A DNA stretch of 64,000 bases, from NCBI RefSeq assembly GCF_023343835.1, contig NC_064433.1, positions 183,103,777-183,167,776 of the forward strand, written 5' to 3'. The stretch comes from Lagopus muta (Eukaryota > Chordata > Aves > Galliformes > Phasianidae). Position numbers and translations under genes: made by a program. Under the pieces are notes generated by a model. That model worked only from the letters and a program-made list of their open reading frames with translations. It searched no databases and was not told where the DNA came from. This document shows, in pieces, positions 12,895 to 24,830 of this stretch. Each line of letters begins with the position of its first letter. Within the stretch, counting starts at the first letter, position 1.

Positions 12895-13018
12895 GCTGCT
12901 TTCTGATTTTGACCTTACAGACTTTCTCCTTCTCCTTATCCTTTCTACTTTTGTTTTCGTCTTCCTTCTTCTCCTCTCTCCTTCTCCTTTCCTCTTCTTT
13001 CTCTTTTCTGCTCTAGCT
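12895..13018. repeat. pyrimidine-rich (CT) low-complexity tract
   Basis: Mostly CTT/CTC/TTC runs on the plus strand. The Leu/Ser/Phe-rich frames across it (e.g. 12747-13016) are products of the low-complexity DNA and not proteins. Confidence 0.85.
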
Positions 13019-15137
13019 CATCCAGCCAAGATCCTCACTGAGGGAATAATTACTATTCTGGCTGCAAATTCTCTATATACCATTCAGCTCAGCTTCATTC
13101 CTCTTAGATAGTCTATATGTGGTTTGCAGTTTAAAGTGGAGCATACATTTTACAGTATTCACATACAGACATGGATTACGGTTTCCATTAACTTTATATT
13201 ATTTTATATTTTAGCTATATAGCTGCACACTTGTATTTAAAGCAAATATGATTTTTCTCCAGTACCATAGTAATAAATACGTATTAATCGCTGATAACAC
13301 AGGAGGAGGGAGGGCTTGCTGGGTTGTGTCAGAGCTGCTGAAGAAAGTTCCACCAGCTCTGCAGGGCTCTCTGGTGACATCAGTCTTTCCTGCGTGTGAT
13401 CAAGGGTACACATCCTCTCCTGAACAGCAAAAACAACCAACATGTGCAGCGCTTTTATCCAAGGAATATCAAATTGCTAATGTTAATTAACTCACAGTGC
13501 TCACAAGTGGTACACTGCTATTGTTATTCATAAACAAAGCAAACTTTGCTGGTTTCCTATCAAGATGACCAAAGTAATTAACATAACCCAAATGCAAAAC
13601 ACATGACTATTGTCATTCAAAGCCTTTAAAAAGATCATGCATTTCTTCCCAGTTAAGAACAAACATTAATTGGCAACACTCACAGAAGACCCATCTCTGT
13701 ATCCCTCAGAGTCAGTGGGCAAAAAGCCAGGGCTGTTACCTCGAACATTCACAGTGTTCATCGTAGCTGCAGAGCAGAGGCATGCTGCCCTTGAAGTGAC
13801 AGGTGGCTCAAGGAGGATGGGCACATGAGCTCTGCTGCTGGCTCCATACAGGATGCCACATTCCTCTCCAAGAAGCAGAGAATGATGCTCATAGCCAGGC
13901 TACCGTACTGCCAGAACTCCGGGAGCAGCCCTTGGGCTGGCAATGACAATCCCAAAAAACGAGACTTGGGGGCATCCCAGCTCCAGAGCCACAGTCCAGT
14001 CACCCCAGTGGTCCGGCAGAGGCCTCCTGGCCAGGCTGAAAGTGAAGTCCTAGCTAACTCACTAACAGGATTTTTGTTTACCTAGAAGCATAAATTATGA
14101 GCCCCAAAGGAAGACTGTCTACAGGACGAAAGATATGTAATAACTGCTGACAGTCTCACATGATGTATAGTTTTATTTTGACATCTAAAGGATTATTTTC
14201 AATTATTTCTTCCCAGACAATTATGCTTATTCTAGCCCCATAATGCATTGTGTCAGTCATCTCTGGACATAAAACACTTTAATAGTGTACAGTAAGCTTT
14301 TTCCTTCCACACAAAATATCTTTGGACCTATAATTACATTTCATAAAATCTTGGTACCATAATTTAGCAGTCTCTTTCATAATGTTAGATCTGCATTTGT
14401 ACAAAATACAAAAAGCTTTACATATGCTTTATCTCTAAAGCTTTAATTTATTTCTTGTCTATACAAAATGTCAAAAGTTTGGTTAAAATTGTACATTTTA
14501 CAAGGCAAGAATTAAGCTGGAATAACACTCAACAAGACCATTCCACAACACAGGAGTTAAATTAGTTGACTTTGTACCACATAACTTTGCTAATTGTGGA
14601 TCAATAATCTCCTCGCCATTTATCACCCCACTAATTTCCAACTCCAAACAATTTTACAGCACAATCCACTGGGTAGGGGATATGCCAGAATCTTCTGCTG
14701 CAGACTTCATTTATAAAATTCAGCAAATTGACAGGTAGCTCCAGAACTGCCTAACAACACGAACTTTGTAAAGACAGCTAAGGCAAGAAATGTAGCACGC
14801 TCAGGTATTCCAGTAGGGTTCCCATATATCAGGCAGAATAGGAAAATCATATAGATGGAGAAGTAGACTTTTATTTTCAAAGACAAGTTTCCCTCACTCC
14901 TGCCCTTTCTCTAATTTTTTTCTCACTAGTTTTTCTATGTATACAAACATTGAGATGTGTCTGTCAAAGTACACTGTCCAGGATTACATATGGTGACACC
15001 AAGTGGGGGACACCCACTAATGAGTCCTCACCCACACCCAAGTTCATCCAGAGGGATAATGACAACACGTGAGCTCTGCAGCCTGCACAGCCTCTCTTGC
15101 ACAGGATGGCATGGGTTGTTTGGCAGCAGTGTGGTTC
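13019..15137. other. unique non-coding segment
   Basis: 13,680-14,050 is moderately GC-richer with overlapping open frames on both strands (about 80 codons each), none recognisable. No repeat was assigned. Confidence 0.55.
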
Positions 15138-15403
15138 CATATGGAGGACTATAAGAAAGAAGGGGACAGACTCTGAATCAGGGTCTGCTGTGATAGGACA
15201 AGGGCAGATGGTTTCAAACTAAAAGGCTGGAGATCCAGAATGGATGTAAGGGAAAAGCTTTTTACACTAAGGGTGGTGAGATATTGGCACATGTTGCCCA
15301 GAGAGGTGGTGGACACAAGGTGTGGAGTGATCACAGGCATGGGGTGATGTTTGGACTAGACGATCTTAGTGGTCTTTCTAACCTTAATGGCTCTATGATT
15401 TTA
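15138..15403 (+). mobile_element. CR1 3' fragment
   Basis: Starts at ACTATAAGAAAGAAGGGGAC, passes TGTGATAGGACAAGGGC, GGTTTCAAACTAAAAGGCTG and GCCCAGAGAGGTGGTGGACA, and ends TTGGACTAGACGATCTTAGTG...GGCTCTATGATTTTATG. Plus-strand CR1. Confidence 0.9.
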
Positions 15404-16269
15404 TGCCACCTGTGAGAAGCACTGTCATAAATGCACCCAGCTCTTGCCCTTGCTTTAATTAAAACCTTGTTTTATTTTGTCATGTTTTCCTCAGACTCAT
15501 ATTGGATACACCTTTATTTTAAATCCTACCTTGCCATTCATTCTGGTACCTTTACATGTGCACAGTCTCATTCATCTCAGTGTATACCAATGAGTTTTAT
15601 TCGCAGATTTATACAGCTAAGAATATACAGGTGGAAGTAAAGGTCTAACCTTAATGTGTAGGACATTTTCACTCAAATTCCATAGTTCATAACTTTCAGG
15701 TACAGGAATCATAGGTCCAGGATATGAAAACTATTCTCTGTAAGAACAAGCAAAGACAAAGTGGAATGAGTTTGTGATATATTGCTCCATCAATCACCTT
15801 AAAGGCAAAATTTTTGTCCAAGCCAAGGCTCACTCTGCTGAATAGGGGTTAAATCAGAGACATGAGACATGACTCCAAATTTTCTACCAACAGATGGAAT
15901 TTTGTAGTAACACCAGTCTCACTGGAAACATTGGCTGTACAGGCACTGTGGGTGTTTGCAAGCAACTTCCATAACTTATCGTTGGGGACCTCGCATAAAT
16001 GTGGCTTGGTTTGTCATGATCCTATTCATTTACTTTGTTTGTCATGATGCCATTTGTGCATCTACTGACCCCAAATGATTCTCTTGAGTGCTTGAAAAAA
16101 GATGATTCTCTTGGTACTGCGGGCAAAATCATGATCCTAACATTGTACAGTCATATTCAAACATTTCAGATTCAGTTCATTTTTAAGAAAAATATTTCCT
16201 ACTGTTTTAATGAGTATTACTAAGTAACTCAGTCTCACTTGTTCCACAATTCTCAATTAGTCTCATGCA

Positions 16270-16400
16270 CACTGGTAATAGGACACAAGATCATTAACCT
16301 GTAAATCATTGGTTCAAATCCGGAACAGGTCATTAGTGACTGGAAGGCATTAGTATCTAATGAGTGGTTTCATTCCAGTGGACAAACAGTCACCACCACA
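16270..16400 (+). other. possible tRNA-derived SINE fossil
   Basis: GGTTCAAATCC at 16311-16321 matches the RNA polymerase III B box exactly and is preceded by about 35 bases of tRNA-like spacing. No clear A box or cloverleaf is present: the T-stem pairs poorly and no acceptor stem was found. Either an old tRNA-derived repeat or coincidence. Confidence 0.3.
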
Positions 16401-16571
16401 GCTGGCATTAGTAAATTATTTCAGTTGAGACCTAGGAAATGTACCAAGTCCAAACTATTTTTCTGCCAATCTGACATCCAAGCCAGTTTCCTTATTAAAC
16501 AGTGAAAATAATGTTTCTTGCTCACTTTGCCAGCAATTTCTGTCCTGTTACTGAATTTCTGTTATTAATTT

Positions 16572-16620
16572 AATAAAAAAAAAAAAAAGAAAGAAAAAAA
16601 AAAAAAGAAAAAAAGAACAA
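16572..16620 (+). repeat. A-rich simple repeat
   Basis: Runs of A interrupted by single G residues (AAAAGAAAGAAAA type). No element is attached to it that I can identify. Confidence 0.9.
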
Positions 16621-18483
16621 GAAACGTCCCACAGTTGGACATTTAATAAGCTTTCTCCCTCCTATGCAGATTGCTTATCTTGATCAATATGTACTAAGCA
16701 CAGTAGTCCCTGTTGAAGCACAGAGTATGATGACAAATGCAGTTGCTCACCACCCTCCTGGTCAGTTCCAGAGCAGTGACTGCCCCAGCCCAGCCAACTC
16801 CCCATCACTTTTCAAGTATTTTCTCACAGTGCCACATGGTATGAAGCGTTCCTTTGGCCAGTTTAGGTTGGCTCTCCTAGTTCTGCCCCCTCCCAGTCCC
16901 CTCAGAGGCCAGGCAGCATGAGGAGATGAAATGCCCTTGGCTCTGTGCAGCGCTGCTCAGCACCAACTAGAACATCAGTGTGCTACCAACACTGCTCTTC
17001 TCCCAGAGCTGAAGCACAGCATCATACCAGACAATATGAAGAAATCAGCTGTGTTCCAAATGAAACCGGGACACTTGTGGAGATGGGATCCAAGGACTCT
17101 CAAGATTCCTGTATGCCTGTATGAATTAGGCTTAGTCAAAGAAAGACATTATATATTCTCTTAAGCAAGACCAGAATTACAAAGGCCAAAAGTCCCCAAA
17201 ACTATGATAGGTTGTAGGAGAAAATTAGAAGCAATTAAGGATATTGTGAAAACCCAGAGCACTAAAAACTTTTTTTTTTAATTAAAATCTAAAAAGGCAA
17301 TAGACCTCCAGATGCCAGATCTTTATGGGCTGCCATCTGATGCATCTACATGCAGGTAGCAGTGTAGTGCAGCCACTTTCATGTATTTACAATAAGTTAT
17401 TACATGAGTCAGAAGTCATAGACTGACCTTTGCAGTCCATTAATTTTATTTTTTCCTCCTGTTCAATTAGTGTGAGACCTTGTGTCATTGCGGGTAATCC
17501 CAGGAGAATTGTAATTAAGTGTTAATATAAAGCCGATGTGTGGTGGAGAGCTATGAAGCACTTCTGTCACCACGTGTTTATGGTAATGAAACCACAATGA
17601 AGATTTTATCGCTGAGTAAAACACTTCTGAATGTACAGTCACTGACCTGCAAACTGTTCATATGCTGAACGTGTTAGAACATTTGCCTGAAGATCTCTCG
17701 CAGCTGAGAAATAAAGCAGGCTGGTTCTGAATAGGGTTTAACAAACTAATCACTGCAAACTACAAGTTCTGCAAATTGCCATTCTTATTCCTCCTGCTGC
17801 ACACCAGGCTGAGGTATTCAGTATGCAAAATCCAATTAAGAAATAGTTCTAGGGTACGTGTATTGTAAGTTACTACCTATCGAAAGCAGTGAATCAGGTC
17901 CCAGTTTCTTCTGCACTTTTAAAACAGGACTGGGTGAACACGCGAAAAATATCACCCAATGAGTATTAATTGCAGAGGCAACAAGAGAAACTGGAGCAGC
18001 ATTTGCATTTCTTTCTCTTACCTGTCATCCACTCAATCACATCTTCAGGCTCTGTGCTGGTACAGAACCACATCACGCAGCGGTGCAGCCACAGGGGAAA
18101 TGTCTTATTACGGGCTCCAAAGCCCTCAGAGTGATAGGGGATGAAGATGCACAGTCAGGTCTCAAGACTTTCTGTGCAAATATTAAATACATCCAATAGA
18201 ACTTACTATTTACCATAAGGCTCACGCCGTAAAGATGCAGCTAGAGGAAAGAGAGCCAATGTAGCTTTCGATATGTAGTCCTTTTCCTCCCTGCTGGAAT
18301 TCCCATAGGAGAATGACTTTGTGCTGCTTGTGCGATTTGTCATCTGTTCTTGCAACTGGATGGAGGGCAAGGACAGATTTAGGAAGGCCACACATCCACT
18401 ATACAATGCACCATGAGCATACAGACTAGCACAGGCAGCAGACAGCCAGTGATCATACTTGGACCTGCCGCTCCCTTACCTGG

Positions 18484-18656
18484 CTTCAGAGGGCTGGAGC
18501 ACCTCTCCGATGGAGAAAGGCTGGGGGAACTGGGCTTATTCAATCTGCAGATGGAAAGCCTCTGGGAAGATCCCATTGCAGTATTTAAAGGGAGCTTATA
18601 AACAGGAGGGAGACTGACTTGTTACAAGGTCTGATAGTGATAGGACAAAGGGAGAT
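18484..18656 (+). mobile_element. CR1 fragment, left half of an interrupted copy
   Basis: AGAGGGCTGGAGCACCTCTCC through CTGGGGGAACTGGGCTTATT to GTGATAGGACAAAGGGAGATT. The sequence stops at the point where a second CR1 begins and resumes after it at about 18780. Confidence 0.9.
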
Positions 18657-18779
18657 TGTAGAATCACAGAATGGCTTGGGTTGGAAGGACCTTAAGGATC
18701 ATCAAGTTCCTATGCTCCTGCCACAGGCAGGGCCACCAACCTCCAGATCTGATACTAGACCAGGCTTCCCAGAGGCCTC
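18657..18779 (-). mobile_element. CR1 3' end inserted into another CR1
   Basis: Reversed tail TAGAATCACAGAATGGCTTGG then GGACCTTAAGGATCATCAAG and CAGGCAGGGCCACCAACCTCC. It interrupts a plus-strand CR1 just before its TTTTAAACTAAAAG segment, so it is the younger insertion. Confidence 0.88.
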
Positions 18780-19036
18780 TTTTAAACTAAAAGAAGGGAG
18801 ATTTAGATTAGATGTTCTTTTTTCTTTTTCTTTTTTTTTTTTTAAACTCAGAGGGCAGTGAGGCCCTGACACAGCTGCCCAGAGAGCTGCGGTGCCCCAT
18901 CCCTGGAGGAACTCAAGGCCAGGCTGGATGGGCCCTGGGCAGCCTGAGCTGGTGGGGGGCAACCAGCCCATGGCAGGGGTTGAGGTCGGGGGTATTTTGA
19001 GTTTCCTTCCAAGCCATTCTGTGATTCTATTGTTTT
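18780..19036 (+). mobile_element. CR1 fragment, right half of an interrupted copy
   Basis: Resumes with TTTTAAACTAAAAGAAGGG and AGATTTAGATTAGATGTTC, then a T-rich run (18808-18843) where the element normally has a short A/T-poor stretch. It continues with CAGAGGGCAGTGAGGCCCTG and TGGGCAGCCTGAGCTGGTGG and ends AAGCCATTCTGTGATTCTAT. Confidence 0.9.
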
Positions 19037-20132
19037 ATCATTCACACCCCAATGTCCTAGGCCACGTTTGCAGCAGGACCAGGCTCTGAGAGGCAATGTT
19101 GCTCTGAACATGGCAGGATAAGGCCCTCCTCACCTTCATAAAAATAGATCATTCCACTTTCCACAGTGAGAAGTTAATCTTCAGAAGCATAACCTATATT
19201 TTCTGAAGAAGAGAAAGAAAGAATACTCTGCAAATTGTTATCTCTGGCATGTTTTTCCTAAGCAGTCTGATTGTATTAATAAGACATAAAAGACATATAT
19301 ATTAAAAATCCTGCATTTAAAACTTACATTGTTTGATCTACTGCAATATGACAAATCCAAAAAAATCAAAGTTGCAGATGATATTTTTACTTCAGAAAAA
19401 GAATAGAAAACTAATTCACAAACTGAAGACAGCAGACTGTCTCCGGTTGAAATTTGTAACTTATGTTGCATTAAATCAGGCAATTAACATTATAATCTTG
19501 AGGCACAAAGGCTGATACTTCTTGGTTTTTCTTGTTTCCTTAGGGCTTGGCAGTGACACAGACACAGCTCTTGACAGAGGGTAATGTTTAGCTATGCCAG
19601 GTTAGGAAGGAGCCTCAGGAGGAATTTACAGGTTTCTATATTTTTTCTTGCTCAGAGGGAAAAGCTTTTAACTCTGTACTTGAAAAAGGCTCTTGCTTCT
19701 CCTTTTGTTCAGACTGGAGCTGCTCAACTAAACCAAAACAAAATAGAAGGGGAGGTCAACAGATCTGTGCCTTCTCTCTCTTTTCCTTGCGCACACATGA
19801 GATTGAACTGGGCTTTTGTGAACCAAACCATCATGCCACCATTGCCCTCACCCAGTGGGAAAATGGAAAGGTGCTGAGACATAATACTGCTGCTGTTTTT
19901 CCTGTGTAGTTTGTGATACCTCTCACATAACATGAGCCATCTCCTCCACTCTTGTCCTATCAAGCATCAGACAGAGCTCAGCACTTCCAAGGAAGTTTTG
20001 CTCCCGCAGCACAATAAGGATGAACCTCTTGGAGTGCCCTCTGTTTGTGGCTATAAAGCTTAAACTAGATGGAATCCGAAAAAAAATGAATGTCAGATTT
20101 TCTGTTCCTTTTATAAAAATAAATCAGATAAA

Positions 20133-20188
<56 letters not shown>

Positions 20189-20927
20189 CCCCTATCCTGG
20201 GGCAGGCACCAGACCCTGTACCTGAGTCTGTTTGGTAAACCTGAGAAATGCCAAGTCAAGCAAATAAAAACAACAAACTGCTTTTAAAGAGCTGCATGTT
20301 CAAGCTGCTACTGGGTAAATGCATGCCTGATCACACAGAAATAAAAGTGTCATATGGAGCCAGTAGTGGCTTAGTTACAGAGGATGTCATTGAAGCAACC
20401 ATAGGACAAACGGTCTAAAAGTGTTTACAGCAAACGGCCATGTCCTGCCTCTCCAATTTGACTCCACAAATCCTCCTGCAACTTTATGAACCCTTTACAG
20501 TGGGACCAGATTAGCTGCAATTGTCATGTTTTATTTAGCCATAAAAAATACAAGGAATAACAAGGCAGAGAGCATTTGTATGTGACATGTATCGAATGCA
20601 AGGAAAGCATCTTCTCCAGTTCCCACACACACCCAATTCTGTGATCTTTAGATTTAGTGTCATGTGTTAACTTATATTTGATTCCTAGGTTAAAGCAAGA
20701 GCTTTAACTTTTGTGTTTGGTATTTTTAAAGGTGAACAAAGGAAGTCTCCCCTCCCCTAAATTTTTACTCAAGTACACACATGCTGATGAAACTGCTTCC
20801 TCTGAAGTTAGCAAGGGCAATCATAGGAAATAATTTGCAGAATGAGAATGAACAGGAAGCCAGACTGACATCAAGCATGAGTGTGCACGTCTTTGCAAGA
20901 GCAGGTCACAGAACAGCTGAGGTTGGA
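19037..20927. other. unique non-coding segment with a TA microsatellite
   Basis: No coding gene could be supported. It holds the TA repeat at 20136-20184. Confidence 0.55.
20136..20184. repeat. (TA)n microsatellite, about 24 units
   Basis: Uninterrupted alternating A and T for 49 bases. The Tyr-Ile frames across it on both strands are artefacts. Confidence 0.98.
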
Positions 20928-21105
20928 GGTGAGGCCCTGGCACAGCTGCCCAGAGAGCTGTGGTGCCCCATCCCTGGAGGTGCCCAAGGCCAGGTTGGAT
21001 GGATTCTGAGCAGTCTGAGCTGCTGGGGGGCAACCAGCCCATGGCAGGGGATTGGAGCTTAGTGGTCTCTTACAATCCAAACTATTCTGTGATTCTATGA
21101 TTATA
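20928..21105 (+). mobile_element. CR1 3' fragment
   Basis: GTGAGGCCCTGGCACAGCTG, GTGCCCCATCCCTGGAGGTG, GGCAACCAGCCCATGGCAGG, then TTCTGTGATTCTATGATT. Just upstream (20905-20926) a TCACAGAAC..GAGGTTGGA string resembles a reversed CR1 tail. Confidence 0.92.
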
Positions 21106-21212
21106 TGTGATTTTTAATTTATTCTCTCCTTTAATTATTAGACACTGAACAAACTTTTGACCATTAAGAATTCATTTGCACATCTTCCAGCAACTTCACA
21201 CAGCTGTGACAC

Positions 21213-21420
21213 TGCATGGACTTCTCCAGTGGTCAGGCACTGGAATGGGCTGCCCAGGGAGGTGGTGGAGTCACCGACCCTGGAGGTGTTCAAGGAACGT
21301 TTGGATTTTGTGTTGAGGGACATGGTGTAGTGAGAACTATTGGTCATGGGTGGATGGTTGGACTGGGTGATCTTGTAGGTCTTTTCCAACCTTGGTGTTT
21401 TCCATCATTCTGTGAAAATG
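21213..21420 (+). mobile_element. CR1 3' fragment
   Basis: CACTGGAATGGGCTGCCCAGG, TGGAGTCACCGACCCTGGAGG and GGTTGGACTGGGTGATCTTG, ending TTTCCATCATTCTGTGA. Plus strand. Confidence 0.92.
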
Positions 21421-24400
21421 ATCTTCCTCAGTGCCAATGACTGCTGCACAGGGCATAAGCAGAGATCCACCATAGGGTTGTGTTATGGTCCATAGATCAG
21501 AGGTGAGTACAGAAGTTTGCCTGAAGTGTTTGTAAGCTCCGGTTTGGGGCTCATCAGCCCCATCCACCATGACTGCTGCATGTCAGTCATACGTGCTTGC
21601 TATCTCCAGATTGTGGTGCTTTCACCACTCCTGAAGCAGCTGTTTACTCTGCAGATTGCCACAGCCATTAGTCCCTGCAGACGCAGACAGCAGCTTTTCA
21701 AATCTGCCCATGAGCCAACTTTGACTAGTCTTTCCCAAGGGGTCGTTTCAAAATGCAGACCTGTTTCTGCTTGCTGATATTTTCTCTAGGCTGTTAAATG
21801 ATTGTGTGCAAGCTTCCATCTGTTTTACCCTTCAGCATCGTTCTCTTTCACAATATAGCAAAAGTACCCTTGGCAAGGCACAGCAGCAAAGACCCTTATC
21901 TGCAGAAAAGGTGCGTTCATGACAACAGCAGGGAAAGCTTCCCCTGATGTTCACACCTTAATCCTGCCCTAGGGACCTTCCTGCCATTGTTGTGCTCTTG
22001 TTAACGGCAGTTGTCAGCAGCTGACCATTTCCCTAGCACAGATGGACTGCAGGTATCAGTAGCCAAGAGTTATTGCTAAAGCCAGTCATTGGTTTGTCTT
22101 CAGTTTGCAATTTGTGCTCAAACTCTTGCATTCCAGCAGCTTTTGCTCCACATCCCTTGCTTACATCAGCTGGTGCCAACATCTGGCCCAAAGTCAAGAG
22201 CTCAGGTCCAGCTGAATCAGTACAGACCACAGCAATTTCTCTGCTGCACAGGAGCATCCTGAGCACTGCTCTGAAATGAAGCAGCTTGTCAATTTAGTTC
22301 CAACCCACCACATCATGCTTCTGGGAGCTATGCCAAACATCCCATGTGCAAGCAGCAGTTCTGTGACCTGCTTGGGAGGGAATTGCATGGTCAGGGATAG
22401 GCTGACAAGGACCCTGAGAGGTCATCTAGATGCAGAAAGAGATTAAGTGGGCTTGAAGCAGCAAGCAGCACAAGCTTTCCCCGAAGCAATGAGTATGGTG
22501 AGCTGCTGCTTGCACCAGCAAAGAAACAGAGCCATTAATCTTTCACCTAAGATGTTATTTTAAATGTTTTTTCAGACCAGAAACTGGTCCAAAATTAAGT
22601 GCTTCATCAGCATCTCTGGTGCTACCACCATGAGCTGTATACAACAGTGGGCACTCAGTCAAGCTGAATCTGGGATAGTCATTAAGCTTATGGTGCCTGA
22701 TCAGAATCAATGTCCCATTAGGAATGAGAAGAAAACAAAAGGTGCCATGTTTATTTTATCTGGTATACACCAATTAAAATGGAAGAAAGGTTTGTCACAT
22801 TTCTTTCCCTGGATTTGTTTTTACGTTTATGTGAGCCAGAAATAGTACAGCTTAGCTCTGCGGTGTTATCCCAGGGTAACGTAGCTGAGAAATCAAAACC
22901 AAGGACATTGTATCAGAATAATGGTATCAAAGATCCCCATCTTCACAGGAGGTACTGCTGGAAATGAGGTATGATGTGGTGTTTTAAATGAGATCTATAC
23001 AGCTTTCAACAAAAGTGCCAGAACGGTTTATTTCATTTTTTCCTTTTCATGTATTATACGTGCCTTTCCTCCATAAAATCCCCATGCATCCCAAAGGTCT
23101 CAATACAGAACTTCCCACCGTTCTGAATAAAAAGCACTGGTATTAAAATAAACAAAACGCTGTGCTTGGGCTGAACTCAGAGGGTGTTCAGCCCCAGCTC
23201 CCTGCACCCCTCTGCTCACAGTGTGCATGGAAGAAAGGCAAGGACAGAGTTAAAGTTGTCATGACAACTTTGCCTCCAAATTATCTGCCTTTGGTAAATG
23301 GGCTACATTCAGCTATACGTTGCTCAGCAAAGCTCCTGACAGAGAATAAGTTTCATAGAAGCAGCTTGACAGATCAATAACTAGGTTTTAATTTTAACAA
23401 GAATGCATTATGCATATACATAGCCAGGGAGAATAATGACTGAACACGTGACGAATCCGAGCATCAGCTAAAACAGATGACTTTGTGTCTTTGATCACTG
23501 CAGTTATGCTAGCAAGATTTTTTTAAATTTTATTTTATTTTTAGACTTCCTCACCCTTCATAGCGAAAACAGGTGATATCTGCACGAGTAAAGATGACAT
23601 ATTCTTTTTCCATGTAGCATCTCAAACACTGCCAAGCTTTTTCATTTGTTCCGTCAGGAGCATAATCAGAAACTGCCTCCCCCAGAGGAAACAAGATAAG
23701 CTCTCAAATACTGCAGAGACTGATCTGCAGTGGGAATTGTGTATCAAATCCCTTTGCATAGCATTAAATAATATTTCCTCAAGTGTGCTTAACCTCTGGA
23801 TTTGGCATAGATCACCTCCACTCGTCTTATTCCTTGGAGCAAGAGGTCTGCTCCAGATCTTTCAGTATGTAAAATCTGATCTCTTGCTCCAACCACCAAC
23901 TTTGTACAGTTAAGAAAAAGCAACACAGGACACAGAGAAGCCTTCACATTCTCCTCTGTATTTTTGAAAGAAGCACCTCACCAAAGAAGCAAAAAGTTCT
24001 TATTTGATCTTGGAACAGATTTCTCTTGCAAAATATGATTTCAAGTGGTAAACAGTGATGTCTATAAAGGCATTTTCTCCAAACTACTTTCAAAATCATA
24101 GTTCAGTCATAAATCCTAAGTCAGACAAGGACTTAAATCCAGAACCTGTGCAAACTGGTGAGCTCAAATTTCTTTCTATTTTGACTTTTCCTATCTGCTC
24201 CTGAAAATGTCACCCAAACCTGCTGATAAAAGAAAGCCAGAAAAGAACTGCCAAAGCATTATTTTGTTTTCTGATGTGCTCAGGCAGATAATCCTCATCC
24301 AGGAGAGCCTTCCCTGACAGAGTAGACCTACCCTGTGCCCAGTGCTCACAGCCCACAGCTGTGGTTCCTGAGTACCACAGTAATTTGTTTAAGAGGGGAA

Positions 24401-24424
24401 GAGTAACCTCCACAGCACAACATT
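21421..24424. other. unique non-coding segment
   Basis: About 3 kb with no assignable gene or repeat. Short open frames only. Confidence 0.55.
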
Positions 24425-24830
24425 TATAGGATCATAGAATACTTTGAGTTGGAAGGTACTGTTAAAGGCTACTGAGTCCAGCTCCCCTGCAATGAACTGG
24501 GACACCTACACCTAGATCAGGTGCTCAGAGCCCCATCCAGCCTGACCTTGAGTGTCTCCAGGGATGGGGCATCCACTCCCTCTCAGGCAACCTGTGCCTC
24601 ACTATATTTACTGTAAAAAACTTCCTTCTATCCAATCTAAATCTCCCCTCTTTTAGTTTGAAACCATTTCCCCTTATCCTATCACAACAGACACTGCTGA
24701 AGAGTCTGTCCTCTTCTTTCTTACAGCCCCCCTTTACATACTGAAAGGCTGCTCTCAGGTCTCCCTGGAGCTTTTTCTTCTCCAGCATTACCAACCATCA
24801 GTAACCCCATGTCCAGTCCAAACTTCTTCA
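24425..24830 (-). mobile_element. CR1 LINE, 3' portion
   Basis: Reversed tail ATCATAGAATACTTTGAGTT, then CTACACCTAGATCAGGTGCTC, GGGATGGGGCATCCACTCCC, AAATCTCCCCTCTTTTAGTT and TATCCTATCACAACAGAC. The right border is uncertain because similarity fades. Confidence 0.9.

Larger units (their letters stand above)
15404..18480. other. unique non-coding segment
   Basis: Contains a tRNA B-box-like motif at 16311-16321 (listed separately) and an A-rich simple repeat at 16572-16620. A block at about 17,440-17,760 has well-mixed composition and could be a conserved non-coding element. No coding gene is visible. Confidence 0.5.
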
